A stretch of 64,000 bases of DNA from JBBTVO01 sp038063195 (GCA_038063195.1 JBBTVO010000003.1:1-64000), one strand, 5' to 3'; positions 8,027 through 16,924 are shown, counted from the first letter of the stretch. Notes: generated by a model from the letters alone, not told the origin. Numbers and translations: made by a program.

Positions 8027-9748
8027 ATGATTTTACTTGTCGTATTTGCATTTTTGGCGGGAGTAGTAACGATACTCTCGCCGTGTATATTGCCCGTTTT
8101 GCCAATAATCCTGTCTTCTTCTGTTGATACTACAGGAAAAAGACGGCCGCTCGGAGTGGTCGTAGGGTTTGTCTTAAGCTTTACCTTTTTTACCTTATTC
8201 CTTTCAATAATTGTAAGACTAAGCGGCATCCCTGCTGAATCCCTGCGTTTTGTATCTATCTTTATTTTGATTATCTTTGGTTTAAGTTTATTCGTTCCGA
8301 AAATTCAAGCATTGATGGAGAAAATGTTTAGTAATTTAAGCCGCTTTGCCCCAAGCGGGCAAACGAAGCATGGATTTTTTGGGGGATTAATTATTGGTCT
8401 TTCTCTTGGGCTGCTTTGGACTCCATGTGTCGGGCCAATACTTGCATCGGTTATATCTTTGGCAATTACGGGTACTGTAACATTTCAGGCTTTTATTATC
8501 ACTCTTTCTTACTCTTTGGGAACTTCTATTCCGATGTTTATTATTATGATTGGCGGTCAGAATATATTAAGACGCGTACCATGGATTTTGACTAATTCAG
8601 CAAAGATACAAAAAGCCTTCGGTGTCGTTATGATCATTACTGCTATTGGAATTTTCTTTAATCTTGACAGGAAATTTCAAACTTTTATTTTAAATACCTT
8701 CCCAAATTATGGAGTGGGATTGACTAAATTTGAAGACAACCAAATGGTCAAACAAAAACTTAAGGAAATAAATCAAAAACCAATGGAGGAAACAAACATC
8801 GGAAAGCCAATGTCAGAACTTATATTACCCAAGGGTCCAAGTGCTCCTGAAATTATTCCAGGCGGAGTTTGGTTCAATAGTAAACCGCTTAAGCTTTCAG
8901 AACTTCGAGGCAAGGTAGTAGTTATCGATTTTTGGACATACTCTTGCATAAATTGCCAGCGCACGATGCCTTATCTTCGAAGCTGGTGGGAGAAATACAA
9001 AGATAAGGGGTTGGTTATAATTGGGGTTCATTCGCCTGAGTTTGAATTTGAAAAAAATGAAAATAATGTAGCCCGTGCAATTTCTGATTTTAAACTTACT
9101 TATCCCATTGTTCAAGATAATGATTTTGCCACTTGGCAGGCTTACGACAATCATTACTGGCCGGCAAAATATTTTATTGATAAGGATGGAATAATTCGCT
9201 TCACGCATTTTGGAGAAGGCGCATATGATGAAAGCGAAGAAGTTATTCGAAAACTTCTTGCGGAAACCGGATCGGTTATCCCCACAGGATTCGTATCAAA
9301 TCCTCAATATGAAGTATATTCCAAAACTCCAGAAACTTATCTAGGGTATTTACGAACTCAGAATCTATCCTCACCCGAAAAAATCAATAAAGATGCTTCA
9401 GGGGTTTATACATCTCCTCAAAATTTACCCAATAATTATTTTGCCTACGAAGGTGTGTGGAATATTATGTCAGAGTACGCAAGCCCTGCCAAGAGTTCCA
9501 AATTGCATCTTAATTTTGAATCAAAAGAAGTCTTTCTGGTCGCCCGGTCCAAAGGCAAAACCTCAAGTTTTAAGGTTTATCTCGATGGGGAATTAAAATA
9601 TTTTGGAGAGGATAATCATAATGGGGTAGTGAATGTTGATTCAGACAGATTATACAAGCTTATTAATCTTCCGACTCCCGGACGCCATATCTTAAAAATC
9701 GAATTTGAAGACGGTAATGCAGAAGTTTACGCATTTACATTTGGGTAA
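8027..9748 (+). CDS. DipZ-type CcdA-thioredoxin fusion
   Basis: 573 residues in three parts. Residues 1-220 form a CcdA/DsbD-like membrane domain with the paired conserved segments SPCILPVLPI and WTPCVGPILA, each with a Cys. Residues about 265-420 form a TlpA/AhpC-like thioredoxin domain with C307-I-N-C310. Residues about 440-573 form the beta-rich C-terminal domain typical of DipZ proteins (EGVWNIMSEYASP ... SKEVFLVARSKG). The membrane domain is expected to carry electrons from cytosolic thioredoxin to the outer thioredoxin domain. Operon partner of the upstream thioredoxin. Confidence 0.88.
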   Translation: MILLVVFAFLAGVVTILSPCILPVLPIILSSSVDTTGKRRPLGVVVGFVLSFTFFTLFLSIIVRLSGIPAESLRFVSIFILIIFGLSLFVPKIQALMEKMFSNLSRFAPSGQTKHGFFGGLIIGLSLGLLWTPCVGPILASVISLAITGTVTFQAFIITLSYSLGTSIPMFIIMIGGQNILRRVPWILTNSAKIQKAFGVVMIITAIGIFFNLDRKFQTFILNTFPNYGVGLTKFEDNQMVKQKLKEINQKPMEETNIGKPMSELILPKGPSAPEIIPGGVWFNSKPLKLSELRGKVVVIDFWTYSCINCQRTMPYLRSWWEKYKDKGLVIIGVHSPEFEFEKNENNVARAISDFKLTYPIVQDNDFATWQAYDNHYWPAKYFIDKDGIIRFTHFGEGAYDESEEVIRKLLAETGSVIPTGFVSNPQYEVYSKTPETYLGYLRTQNLSSPEKINKDASGVYTSPQNLPNNYFAYEGVWNIMSEYASPAKSSKLHLNFESKEVFLVARSKGKTSSFKVYLDGELKYFGEDNHNGVVNVDSDRLYKLINLPTPGRHILKIEFEDGNAEVYAFTFG

Positions 9749-9751
9749 ATG

Positions 9752-10000
9752 TTATTGATCTTTTATAATTTCAAAAAGTTTAACCCTTGATTTTTCGCCT
9801 GACAGAAGTCTTACGTAATTTCTTTTTACTTTAAAATATTCCGCAAGAGCTTCAATTACAGCTCTATTTGCCTTGCCTTCAAGCGGGGGTTGGCTGACAT
9901 AAACATGTAGGGTCTCCAATAAATCCTTTTCAACTCTTGCCTGCCTGCCGGCAGGCAGGGTCTTTTTCGAATTAGGATGCGCAATAACCGAAATCTTCAC
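9752..10000 (-). CDS. DUF167 (YggU) family protein with palindrome-encoded insert
   Basis: Small cytosolic protein of unknown role with the family core PPLEGKANRAVIEALAEYF. The GTG at 10000 is the likely start: it lies six bases after TATAAT (10012-10007) and gives the usual family N terminus VKISVIAHPNSKK; the longer frame to 10069 adds unmatched residues. Residues after NSKKT (LPAGRQA) are encoded by the perfect 20-base palindrome at 9940-9959 and interrupt the normal beta strand between NSKK and the DGTLKVRV-like segment, so they are an insertion. It converges with the dipZ-like gene. Confidence 0.8.
   Translation of the reverse strand: MKISVIAHPNSKKTLPAGRQARVEKDLLETLHVYVSQPPLEGKANRAVIEALAEYFKVKRNYVRLLSGEKSRVKLFEIIKDQ
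9940..9959. repeat. Palindrome inside the yggU-like gene
   Basis: CCTGCCTGCCGGCAGGCAGG is a perfect 20-base palindrome inside the reading frame and codes for the LPAGRQA peptide. A related copy lies at 49627-49647. Confidence 0.85.
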
Positions 10001-10080
10001 AATCCAATTATACAAGATACGGGAAAGGCTTGATTTTCCACCAATCCTCTTGCTTCTTTTGCCACTCAATGTCTGTCTGG

Positions 10081-10086
10081 TATAAT
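10081..10086 (+). promoter_or_regulatory. -10 box of the PQQ-type dehydrogenase gene
   Basis: TATAAT, six bases before the ATG at 10093, with TTGCCA sixteen bases upstream. It defines the start and predicts a leaderless transcript. Confidence 0.65.
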
Positions 10087-10092
10087 AGCTTC

Positions 10093-11244
10093 ATGAAATT
10101 GTCGAGGAAAATTCTTCTTCTGTTTGGGATAATAATTCTTGGCACACTTATCTTTTTGGTTTTCCAAAACAAAAAAGCAATAGCTCCGCCGAATATCATA
10201 AACAATCTTGCTAAAGTATCTCCTTCGGTTTCTCAGACTAAGACAGATATTCCAAAAGAAACAGTAATTGCTCAAAATCTCGATACTCCATGGGCAATTG
10301 CATTTCTTCCTGATGGGAGCCTGCTTGTTACAGAGCGTGCGGGAAGGATTCACCTGCTTAATAAAAACGGGGAAGTAAGATCCATAGAATTTTCTACCGC
10401 ACAAAGTGTAAAGGAAATAGGCGAAGGAGGACTGCTTGGGATAGTGCTTCATCCTGATTTTTCAAGCAATCATTATGTTTACATTTACTATACCTACAGC
10501 GGAGAAAATAACAACACTTTAAACCGCGTTTCAAGATTTACATTAAATGATACAAAAATGACTGATGAGAAGATAATTGTAGATCGTATCCCCGGGGCTT
10601 CCAATCACAACGGCGGCAGGATAAAGTTCGGACCTGATAAACTGCTTTATATAACTACGGGTGATTCGCAAGATCCATCACTTGCGCAGGATAGAAATTC
10701 TCTCGCGGGAAAAATTCTGCGTACAACTGATGAGGGAAAACCTGCATCCGGAAATCCGTTTGGAAATTTAACCTATTCATATGGGCACAGGAATCCGCAG
10801 GGGATTGCGTGGGATAAGAATGGCAATTTGTGGCAGACAGAGCATGGCAGGTCCGCTCCGACAGGTCTTGATGAAATTAATCTCATTGAATACGGAAAAA
10901 ATTATGGTTGGGATATTATTCAGGGAAATGAAACAAGATCTGGGATGATAACTCCAGTGCGTAATTCCGGTCCGAACACCACATGGGCTCCGGCCGGAGC
11001 AGCATTTGTAGGAGGTTCGTTATTCTTTGCAGGACTAAGAGGACAGTCTTTGTACGAGGCAGTTATAGAAAATAATCAAGTCAGAGAGCTTAAAGAACAT
11101 TTTGTAGGGCAGTACGGAAGACTGCGGGAAGTAATCTTAGGACATGATGGGGTGCTTTATATTACAACTAGCAACAGGGATGGAAGGGGAATTCCGAAAA
11201 GTGAAGATGATAGAATTATTAGAGTTAACCCCGCTAAATTATAA
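10093..11244 (+). CDS. PQQ-dependent sugar dehydrogenase-like beta-propeller, membrane-anchored
   Basis: 383 residues: an N-terminal membrane anchor, then a six-bladed propeller of the glucose/sorbosone dehydrogenase family (LDTPWAIAFLPDGSLLVTER, GEGGLLGIVLHPDF, NHNGGRIKFGPD, YSYGHRNPQGIAWD, TEHGRS). Family members oxidise sugars outside the membrane with PQQ. No PQQ synthesis genes are seen here, so the cofactor would have to be acquired, or the protein may have another role. The Ca/PQQ residues were not checked individually. Confidence 0.82.
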   Translation: MKLSRKILLLFGIIILGTLIFLVFQNKKAIAPPNIINNLAKVSPSVSQTKTDIPKETVIAQNLDTPWAIAFLPDGSLLVTERAGRIHLLNKNGEVRSIEFSTAQSVKEIGEGGLLGIVLHPDFSSNHYVYIYYTYSGENNNTLNRVSRFTLNDTKMTDEKIIVDRIPGASNHNGGRIKFGPDKLLYITTGDSQDPSLAQDRNSLAGKILRTTDEGKPASGNPFGNLTYSYGHRNPQGIAWDKNGNLWQTEHGRSAPTGLDEINLIEYGKNYGWDIIQGNETRSGMITPVRNSGPNTTWAPAGAAFVGGSLFFAGLRGQSLYEAVIENNQVRELKEHFVGQYGRLREVILGHDGVLYITTSNRDGRGIPKSEDDRIIRVNPAKL

Positions 11245-11245
11245 T

Positions 11246-12349
11246 TTAAACTGATGCAAGCGCGACTTGAGCCTCTTTAAGATTGACATTGTAAAACACA
11301 GCCTTTTCAAATTCTAAGCGCGCTGCTTCCAAATCCCCCTGTTTCTGATAAATTTTTCCTCTTAATATATAAAGTTCTGAAAACGCGCGGTTATGGTTGT
11401 TCAGGATCCGGTTGGTAATTTCAAATACTCTGTCGTAGTTTTTCAGTTCAAAGTAGGCCTCGATTGGTTCAATCTGATACCAAAGAGTTCTGAAGGGGAG
11501 AAGACTTTCTACTTTCTCAAATTCTTCAGTAGACTGTTTATAATTTCCAACATTGGTGAGCGCGACGGACAAATTAAGCCTTGAGTAAATGTCACTGGGA
11601 TTTTCTGCAAGTTTGTTTTCAGAATAAACAACTGTATTTTCCCACGCGGTTTTCTCATCAGCATTAACGCCCAGGATTTGTTCTGCAATTTCTTTTTTAT
11701 CGTTAGAAACTAAAACTAAGAACTCGAAATTAAATTTTTCCCACAAAGCATTAAAGTCTTCATAAGAGTACCTTAAATTTTTTCCCTGAAGAGAATCATC
11801 CTGGATGACTTCCCGGCTTTCATCATCATAACCTTTAATCACTCGGTAATGTCCGATGTCTTCGTTTGGCTTGGTCCAAGTCCGTGCGACAATCGGAATA
11901 TCATAAGTTATAAAAAGCTTAATAAGCTCTATATTTCCCATTGGTCTATGATAGGGAATAAGACCGTATTCTTTCGACTTTTCTGAGAGTTCAACAAGAG
12001 TTACCGACTTATCATCATTGTCACCGGAAGAAATTTGGTAGGGTCTAAGATCTTGTCCGATTTCTTCCTGAGTTTTATTTATTCCATGGTAGGAAAGGAG
12101 CATGGAAAGACTTGCAGGCCCGCAATTATTGAATCTTTGAAAGATATGATAATTATTGTTCAACACTTTTCTGAGGGGAGGAGTTTGAAGCTGGGAAACA
12201 GTAGGAGTTGGAGTGGGTTTTTCTTCAAAAGATGTGGTAAGATTATTACTTACGGAATTGGGTGTATTCTTATTTATGACAAAAAATATTAAGCTTAAGA
12301 CAACAAGTGATACAGAAAAAATAAGCAAAAAGAGTTTCGGCCGAAACAT
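11246..12349 (-). CDS. C39-like cysteine peptidase with TPR repeats, membrane-anchored
   Basis: 367 residues with an N-terminal signal anchor, a peptidase C39-like domain (about 65-210) and a tetratricopeptide C-terminal part (about 225-365). The catalytic Cys is in FNNCGPASLSMLL, the His in DIGHYRVIKGYDD, and the following QDDSL supplies the third residue. C39-like domains cleave double-glycine leaders or other extracellular peptides. The TPRs may hold a partner. It starts divergently from the L,D-transpeptidase gene. Confidence 0.8.
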   Translation of the reverse strand: MFRPKLFLLIFSVSLVVLSLIFFVINKNTPNSVSNNLTTSFEEKPTPTPTVSQLQTPPLRKVLNNNYHIFQRFNNCGPASLSMLLSYHGINKTQEEIGQDLRPYQISSGDNDDKSVTLVELSEKSKEYGLIPYHRPMGNIELIKLFITYDIPIVARTWTKPNEDIGHYRVIKGYDDESREVIQDDSLQGKNLRYSYEDFNALWEKFNFEFLVLVSNDKKEIAEQILGVNADEKTAWENTVVYSENKLAENPSDIYSRLNLSVALTNVGNYKQSTEEFEKVESLLPFRTLWYQIEPIEAYFELKNYDRVFEITNRILNNHNRAFSELYILRGKIYQKQGDLEAARLEFEKAVFYNVNLKEAQVALASV

Positions 12350-12392
12350 AGCCTCTTATTTTATCACGAATAAAAAATTAATTCCTATTCTG

Positions 12393-12959
12393 ATGGTCAT
12401 TTTTTTGATAATTCCGCTGTTTAATATAATTAATCAGCTTTACAGTTTCCAAACAAAACCTATAATTGAAGCTCCGCAAGAGAAAAAATACTGGCTCATG
12501 CTTTTGAGAAAATCAAATATAGAAAAACTTTACCAAGGAATTCCGGGAGATGAAAACAAAAGCCAGCTTATCAAGACTTTTAAAGTCAAAACCGGAATTC
12601 CCGGAAAGCGGCCGACACCGCTGCCACAGCTTTTGGGAAGGCAGTATTGGATTATCACCGATAAATTTGATGCCAGCGAATATCCCGAAACCGCGCCGTA
12701 TTTTCTCAAACTTGATGTTCCCGTAACTGATGAATATCCATACGGACCGCAGCCTTATGAAGAATGTCTTGGAGGACAATGTAATTGGGAGCTCCCCGGA
12801 TATTTCGGCTTACACGGAATTAATAATGATATGACAAGATTGTCTCCTGAAAACGAAGGAAGCTCGGGCTGTATAAGGCATTCGGATGAGGATATCATAT
12901 ATCTTTACAACCTTATAAATCCGAAAGATAATGTAAGGTATTATATAAAAGACATATGA
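12393..12959 (+). CDS. L,D-transpeptidase (YkuD family)
   Basis: Cross-links or modifies peptidoglycan stem peptides outside the membrane. From the ATG at 12393 the protein is 188 residues with a hydrophobic anchor at 2-20 and a YkuD domain ending in the active-site stretch FGLHGINNDM ... SSGCIRHSDEDI (His141, Cys160). The open frame continues upstream to 12213, but this would overlap the divergent C39-like gene by over 130 bases; 12393 gives a normal signal anchor. Its last 4 bases overlap the next gene (ATGA). Confidence 0.8.
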   Translation: MVIFLIIPLFNIINQLYSFQTKPIIEAPQEKKYWLMLLRKSNIEKLYQGIPGDENKSQLIKTFKVKTGIPGKRPTPLPQLLGRQYWIITDKFDASEYPETAPYFLKLDVPVTDEYPYGPQPYEECLGGQCNWELPGYFGLHGINNDMTRLSPENEGSSGCIRHSDEDIIYLYNLINPKDNVRYYIKDI

Positions 12960-14062
12960 CAGAGGAAAACATTAATCCTGAAATGTTATCGGATAAGCCA
13001 AAGAGAAAAAAGCAAATAATAATTGCTGTTATTGTTCTATTGTTAGTATTGATGGCTGGAGGCATGGTTTTAGTTTTGAGACAGGAAGAGAACAGTAAGC
13101 TAAGTTTGGTCAGCCCAAGTTTAGAAACTAAGAAAACCGCAAGCATAAGCCCGACTCCATTTCCTTTTGAAGAACTGACTATTCCATACCTAAGAAACAG
13201 AGAATATAAAAGTCATTTGGGAGATCTTAAGAAAGTTTCTGAGAATTCCAACTACACCTCTTATCTTGTAAGCTATAATTCAGACGGTCTGAAAATTAAT
13301 GGACAATTGACTATCCCATCGGGTACTCAGCCGATAGAAGGTTTCCCTGCGATTGTATTTGTCCACGGATATATTCCGCCAAGCCAATACCAGACTTTAG
13401 TAAATTACACTTCTTATGTTGATTATCTTGCGAGCAATGGTTTTGTAGTTTTCAAGATTGATCTGCGCGGTCATGATGATTCCGAGGGAGAATCGGGAGG
13501 GGCATATTATTCATCCGATTATATTATCGATACACTTAATGCATATTCTGCTTTGCAAAGTTCAGATTTTGTAAATCCCGATAAAGTCGGGCTTTGGGGG
13601 CACAGCATGGCAGGGAATGTCGTATCGCGTGCACTTGCCGGTAAACCCGAAATTCCTGCAATTGTTATATGGGCGGGAGCTGTCTATACATATGAAGATT
13701 TTGCGCAGTTTAGTATTGAGGATAATTCTTACCGCCCGCCTAGTCAGAGCTCTGAGGTCAGACGAAAACGAAATGAACTTTTCGCAAAATACGGGCAGTT
13801 TGATCCCAATTCAGATTTCTGGAAACAGGTACCGATGACAAATTATCTTACTGAAATAAAAGGCGCAATTCAGATAAATCATGCGGTTGATGACAATGTA
13901 GTTGATATAAAATACAGCAGGAATTTTACGAGTATTTTGGATAAGACAACGATTGTCCATGAGCTAAATGAGTATCCAAACGGCGGGCACAATTTATCAG
14001 GCGGTACTTTTAATCAGGCAATGCAAAACACAGTGGAATTTTTTGATAAATATTTAAAATAG
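12956..14062 (+). CDS. Membrane-anchored alpha/beta hydrolase
   Basis: 368 residues with a membrane helix at about 20-40 and an extracytoplasmic alpha/beta-hydrolase domain. Visible catalytic features are the oxyanion region FVHGY, the nucleophile elbow GHSMAG, an acid in NHAVDDNVVD, and the final His in PNGGHNL. The closest recognisable group is the prolyl-oligopeptidase/dienelactone hydrolase type. Translationally coupled to the L,D-transpeptidase by a 4-base overlap, suggesting a cell-envelope role. Its final codons (FDKYLK) and downstream motif recur as a fragment at 18594-18640. Confidence 0.8.
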   Translation: MTEENINPEMLSDKPKRKKQIIIAVIVLLLVLMAGGMVLVLRQEENSKLSLVSPSLETKKTASISPTPFPFEELTIPYLRNREYKSHLGDLKKVSENSNYTSYLVSYNSDGLKINGQLTIPSGTQPIEGFPAIVFVHGYIPPSQYQTLVNYTSYVDYLASNGFVVFKIDLRGHDDSEGESGGAYYSSDYIIDTLNAYSALQSSDFVNPDKVGLWGHSMAGNVVSRALAGKPEIPAIVIWAGAVYTYEDFAQFSIEDNSYRPPSQSSEVRRKRNELFAKYGQFDPNSDFWKQVPMTNYLTEIKGAIQINHAVDDNVVDIKYSRNFTSILDKTTIVHELNEYPNGGHNLSGGTFNQAMQNTVEFFDKYLK

Positions 14063-14068
14063 CTTCCG

Positions 14069-14087
14069 CTTGATTTCCCGTCCCAAC
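14069..14087 (+). repeat. Recurrent intergenic motif, copy 1
   Basis: CTTGATTTCCCGTCCCAAC, just after the hydrolase stop. One of five similar copies (14069, 14595, 18620, 19059, 19576), all on the plus strand between small genes. Confidence 0.6.
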
Positions 14088-14182
14088 AAATTTATCCCAG
14101 ATCTAAGTACTAATTAATAGATGAGTGGAGTGGAGCAGTACGGAGCGATTTATTCCATCATTCGCGCGAACGATAGATCGAA

Positions 14183-14461
14183 TTATCTGAGTTGTTCCAG
14201 TTTTTTTAAGAATCTAAGAGTAGATGCTCCTTTATCCGATAACTTGTGGCGGACATTTTTATTCTGATTTCTCTTGAGAATAAGTCCTGCGATTGCCATG
14301 CGTCTTATGTGTTGGCTTGCGTTCTTAAGATCAATTTTAACCTTTTGCGCAATTTCACTGACTGAAAGTTCAGGTTCCTTCTCAAGAAGTTCCAATATTT
14401 GAATTCTTCTATGATTTGAGTACCCCTTAACAATTCTTTCTAAATGTCTGGTCTTTAGCAT
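14183..14461 (-). CDS. ArsR-like winged-helix regulator
   Basis: 92 residues with a winged-helix fold: NHRRIQILELLEKEPELSVSEIAQKVKIDLKNASQHIRRM at about 17-57 and a wing ILKRNQNKNVRHKLSDKG. Resembles ArsR/MarR-type repressors without visible metal-binding cysteines. A near-perfect 12-base inverted repeat (14478-14505) overlaps its predicted -10 region, suggesting autoregulation. The 13-mer ATTCCATCATTCG found there recurs downstream of the gene at 14152-14164. Confidence 0.75.
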   Translation of the reverse strand: MLKTRHLERIVKGYSNHRRIQILELLEKEPELSVSEIAQKVKIDLKNASQHIRRMAIAGLILKRNQNKNVRHKLSDKGASTLRFLKKLEQLR

Positions 14462-14477
14462 AAATCTATAGTATCAT

Positions 14478-14505
14478 ATTCCATCATTCGATAGAATAAT
14501 GGAAT
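14478..14505. promoter_or_regulatory. Candidate operator of the winged-helix regulator
   Basis: Arms ATTCCATCATTC and GAATAATGGAAT around a 4-base centre, one mismatch. The left arm overlaps the minus-strand TATGAT (14478-14473) that precedes the gene. Confidence 0.5.
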
Positions 14506-14594
14506 GAAAATCTGAAATTGTTGGTTTGAATGATATGTTTTTTATTAAAAATTAAGAATATGATTGGAAAATTTGGTGGGAGGGAAGGGAAGTG

Positions 14595-14623
14595 CTTGAT
14601 TTTCCGCCCCAAAATGATACAAT
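14595..14623 (+). promoter_or_regulatory. Recurrent motif copy 2 acting as promoter
   Basis: CTTGATTTTCCGCCCCAA (14595-14612) contains TTGATT, and 16 bases later TACAAT (14618-14623) precedes the ATG at 14633 by 9 bases. In this copy the motif supplies a plausible -35. Confidence 0.5.
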
Positions 14624-14632
14624 CCACTCGCT

Positions 14633-14986
14633 ATGAAAGACAGAAAAAGATTCGATTATTCATCTCGTATTTTAAGCATGTATGGGATACCGGCGGACTC
14701 CGATGACGTACTTAGGAAAGTGATAGATGGAGAAATTAGATACGAAGACCTGCCTGTGGATGATGATACTGAAGGAAGAAAAGGATATTTTTTCGAAGAC
14801 CAAGCTAAATTTGTTGCTTCGCATGAAGGGCAAGAAATATTGTGTCAGGTTTTAGATAACGAACCGTGTCGTCAAGACAAATGTCCGATGTTTTTGCCAG
14901 TAGGAGCAACTAGGCCGATGGAAAATCGTTATGGCCAGCCACTTTGCGGAGAGTTCAGGTTTGTTTTTCAAAAAACTAAACAATAG
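14633..14986 (+). CDS. Hypothetical cysteine-containing small protein
   Basis: 117 residues, not recognised. The first half is acidic (YEDLPVDDDTEGRKGYFFEDQ); the second half has four cysteines in C-x6-C-x4-C order plus a later one (ILCQVLDNEPCRQDKCPMF ... PLCGEF), which could bind a metal. No signal peptide. It has its own predicted promoter and sits in the array of independently transcribed small genes. Confidence 0.5.
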   Translation: MKDRKRFDYSSRILSMYGIPADSDDVLRKVIDGEIRYEDLPVDDDTEGRKGYFFEDQAKFVASHEGQEILCQVLDNEPCRQDKCPMFLPVGATRPMENRYGQPLCGEFRFVFQKTKQ

Positions 14987-15027
14987 AGAGCTTGATTTAT
15001 TAAGAAAAACCGCGCATAATTAGCCTC

Positions 15028-15828
15028 ATGAATATTTCTAAAAAAATAGATTTTCCATTGGTCACTGCTTTGATTGCAATCTTGCCAATTTATGGCTATT
15101 TCATTGCATATGTATTTGAATCAACATATCTTGGACTTTTAGGAATTCCCTCGGATTTTGTTCAAATCAGGCTCAACTCCATATTCTTAATAAGTGTAAT
15201 CGTGATACTTTTATCGACTTTCATATTATATCTAGCGTTTTTTTTCAGACCACTTTTGAAGAAGCATAAAAATAACTTCCTGTTGTATCCAATAATATTT
15301 TATGGATTGCTATTATCGGTTATTGCGGGGATAACCTATATATTTATGCCTAATTTCATAAAAAATGTTACACCCGTCATCGCAATTTGCTCAGTTTTAT
15401 TTGTTCTTAACGAGTTTATGTACCCACTATTAAAATACAAGACGTTTAAAAATTATAAGGAGCATGTCATTGAATTGAGAAACACTAAAACGAATTCGGA
15501 CAAATCCCAGTTGAATTCGGATAATGCCTACTTGAATCTAGGCTTATTTTCACTTGTAATATTAGTTGCAACATATGGGATAGTTATTGCATTTGCTGGA
15601 GCATATATAGTAAATTTCAATACATATTTAACTTTTGAAAAAAATGGCATAAAGTATGCACTATTGAGAAATGAAAATAACGAAAAAATCGCAATTGAAT
15701 ATAAAAACGATCGTCTTATTCCTGGAAAAATCCTTATTTTTACTTCAGATTCATTAGGCTTAGTATCAAGAAAATTAAAATTGGAAGAAGTTAGCAGAAG
15801 GAAACTTTTTCCATTAATTAGAGATTAG
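15028..15828 (+). CDS. Hypothetical multi-pass membrane protein
   Basis: 266 residues, not recognised. Four to five probable membrane helices: about 10-30, 50-72, 88-110, 115-130 and 172-198, the last followed by a soluble C-terminal domain of about 65 residues. The predicted promoter is TTGATT, 17 bases, CATAAT (15015-15020), then 7 bases to the ATG. Membrane part followed by a soluble tail would fit a sensor or effector; no family evidence. Confidence 0.55.
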   Translation: MNISKKIDFPLVTALIAILPIYGYFIAYVFESTYLGLLGIPSDFVQIRLNSIFLISVIVILLSTFILYLAFFFRPLLKKHKNNFLLYPIIFYGLLLSVIAGITYIFMPNFIKNVTPVIAICSVLFVLNEFMYPLLKYKTFKNYKEHVIELRNTKTNSDKSQLNSDNAYLNLGLFSLVILVATYGIVIAFAGAYIVNFNTYLTFEKNGIKYALLRNENNEKIAIEYKNDRLIPGKILIFTSDSLGLVSRKLKLEEVSRRKLFPLIRD

Positions 15829-15835
15829 AATTTGT

Positions 15836-15841
15836 TATAAT
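15836..15841 (+). promoter_or_regulatory. -10 box of the P-loop kinase gene
   Basis: TATAAT followed by TTCCTC and the ATG at 15848. The 12-mer TATAATTTCCTC recurs before the gene at 19617, at 17778 and at 16911. Confidence 0.6.
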
Positions 15842-15847
15842 TTCCTC

Positions 15848-16339
15848 ATGTTGCTAATTCTTACCGGACCTGCTGGGGCAGGAAAAAATACAATAGGCCA
15901 CATCATCGCACAGAAAAGAGAGAAGTGTGCGGTTATTGATGTTGATGACGTAAGACACATGGCGATAAAACCTCATATAGCTCCATGGTATGGAGAGGCA
16001 GGGCAAAAACAAGTTAGGCTTGGGGTTAAAAACGCATGTGCTCTTGCTCATAATTTTATAGAAGAGGGTTTTGATGTAATCATTCTTGACGTATTAACAG
16101 ATGAGACCGGTAGAGCTTATAGAGAGAGTTTAAAAGATTTTAATCCGAAAATTATTATGCTTCTTCCAACTCTTGAGAAAGTCAAGGAAAGAAATAGCTC
16201 CCGTTCTTATAATCTTGCGGAGGATCGTGTTATTAGTTTACACCAAGAACAGAGTGAATTTAAGGATTTTGATGAGAGAATAGATAATTCCAATATTTCG
16301 CCAGAAGAAACCGCAGAAAAAATCCTCCGCGTGGTATAA
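15848..16339 (+). CDS. P-loop kinase-like protein (AAA_33 type)
   Basis: 163 residues with Walker A GPAGAGKNT at 7-15, a DVDDVRH segment near 30-37 resembling the substrate region of gluconate/shikimate-type and zeta-toxin-like kinases, a hydrophobic DVIILDVL strand (Walker B-like) and a LID-like RNSSRSYNLAEDR. It probably phosphorylates a small molecule or nucleotide; the substrate is unknown. The start is fixed by TATAAT six bases upstream. Single-gene unit in the accessory array. Confidence 0.7.
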   Translation: MLLILTGPAGAGKNTIGHIIAQKREKCAVIDVDDVRHMAIKPHIAPWYGEAGQKQVRLGVKNACALAHNFIEEGFDVIILDVLTDETGRAYRESLKDFNPKIIMLLPTLEKVKERNSSRSYNLAEDRVISLHQEQSEFKDFDERIDNSNISPEETAEKILRVV

Positions 16340-16352
16340 TTTCCCGTCGTTT

Positions 16353-16862
16353 TTATTGAGCTGTTGATGGCTGTGGATTTGTTAACTGAGGTTTCCATCT
16401 TTCTGCCCATCTATTGATTTCAGTTGGATTATTTCTTATCATAGGAGGGCGAGAAAATAAATCATTTACAGCAAGTCTTATAGACCAAGCTCTATTTTCA
16501 GCACCTTGATAGTGTTCTTGAACAAATCCATCTATAGATCTTTCTAGAATATTAATATCAGTTCTTAATTTTGTTGTTTCAGGGGTATCGACTTTAGTTT
16601 TATAAGTTTCTTTAGTGTAAAGAAATTTTCCGTATTTTGTTTCTTTAGATTTATCCAACTCTATGTAAAATAATTTTAGTCCAAGTAGATGGTGAAGAAG
16701 TTTTACGTCATGCCCCCGAAGCGAAAGTAATTGATCAAACTTTCTTTTGATTGCATATTTTCGTCCTTTTTCTTGAGATTTTCTCATAAGTCTTTCCTCT
16801 TCAGAGACAGGCTCTCTTGCCTTATCGGATTTCCTTCTTAGTCCCTCAAAAATATTTCTCAT
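16353..16862 (-). CDS. Hypothetical protein
   Basis: 169 residues, highly charged at the N terminus (many Lys/Arg/Glu), predicted mainly helical, no membrane segment, ending in a Pro/Thr/Gln-rich tail. No family recognised. A TATACT lies 8 bases before its ATG on the minus strand. It converges on the kinase gene. Confidence 0.5.
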   Translation of the reverse strand: MRNIFEGLRRKSDKAREPVSEEERLMRKSQEKGRKYAIKRKFDQLLSLRGHDVKLLHHLLGLKLFYIELDKSKETKYGKFLYTKETYKTKVDTPETTKLRTDINILERSIDGFVQEHYQGAENRAWSIRLAVNDLFSRPPMIRNNPTEINRWAERWKPQLTNPQPSTAQ

Positions 16863-16924
16863 AAGATGGAAGTATACTTTAAAAACTCAAAATTAACAAT
16901 CGGCGTGGTATAATTTCCTCGGCT

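Noticed and set aside
12213..12392. Extended N terminus of the L,D-transpeptidase
   Set aside because: It would overlap the divergent C39-like gene's first 40 or more codons, and the internal ATG gives a normal signal anchor.
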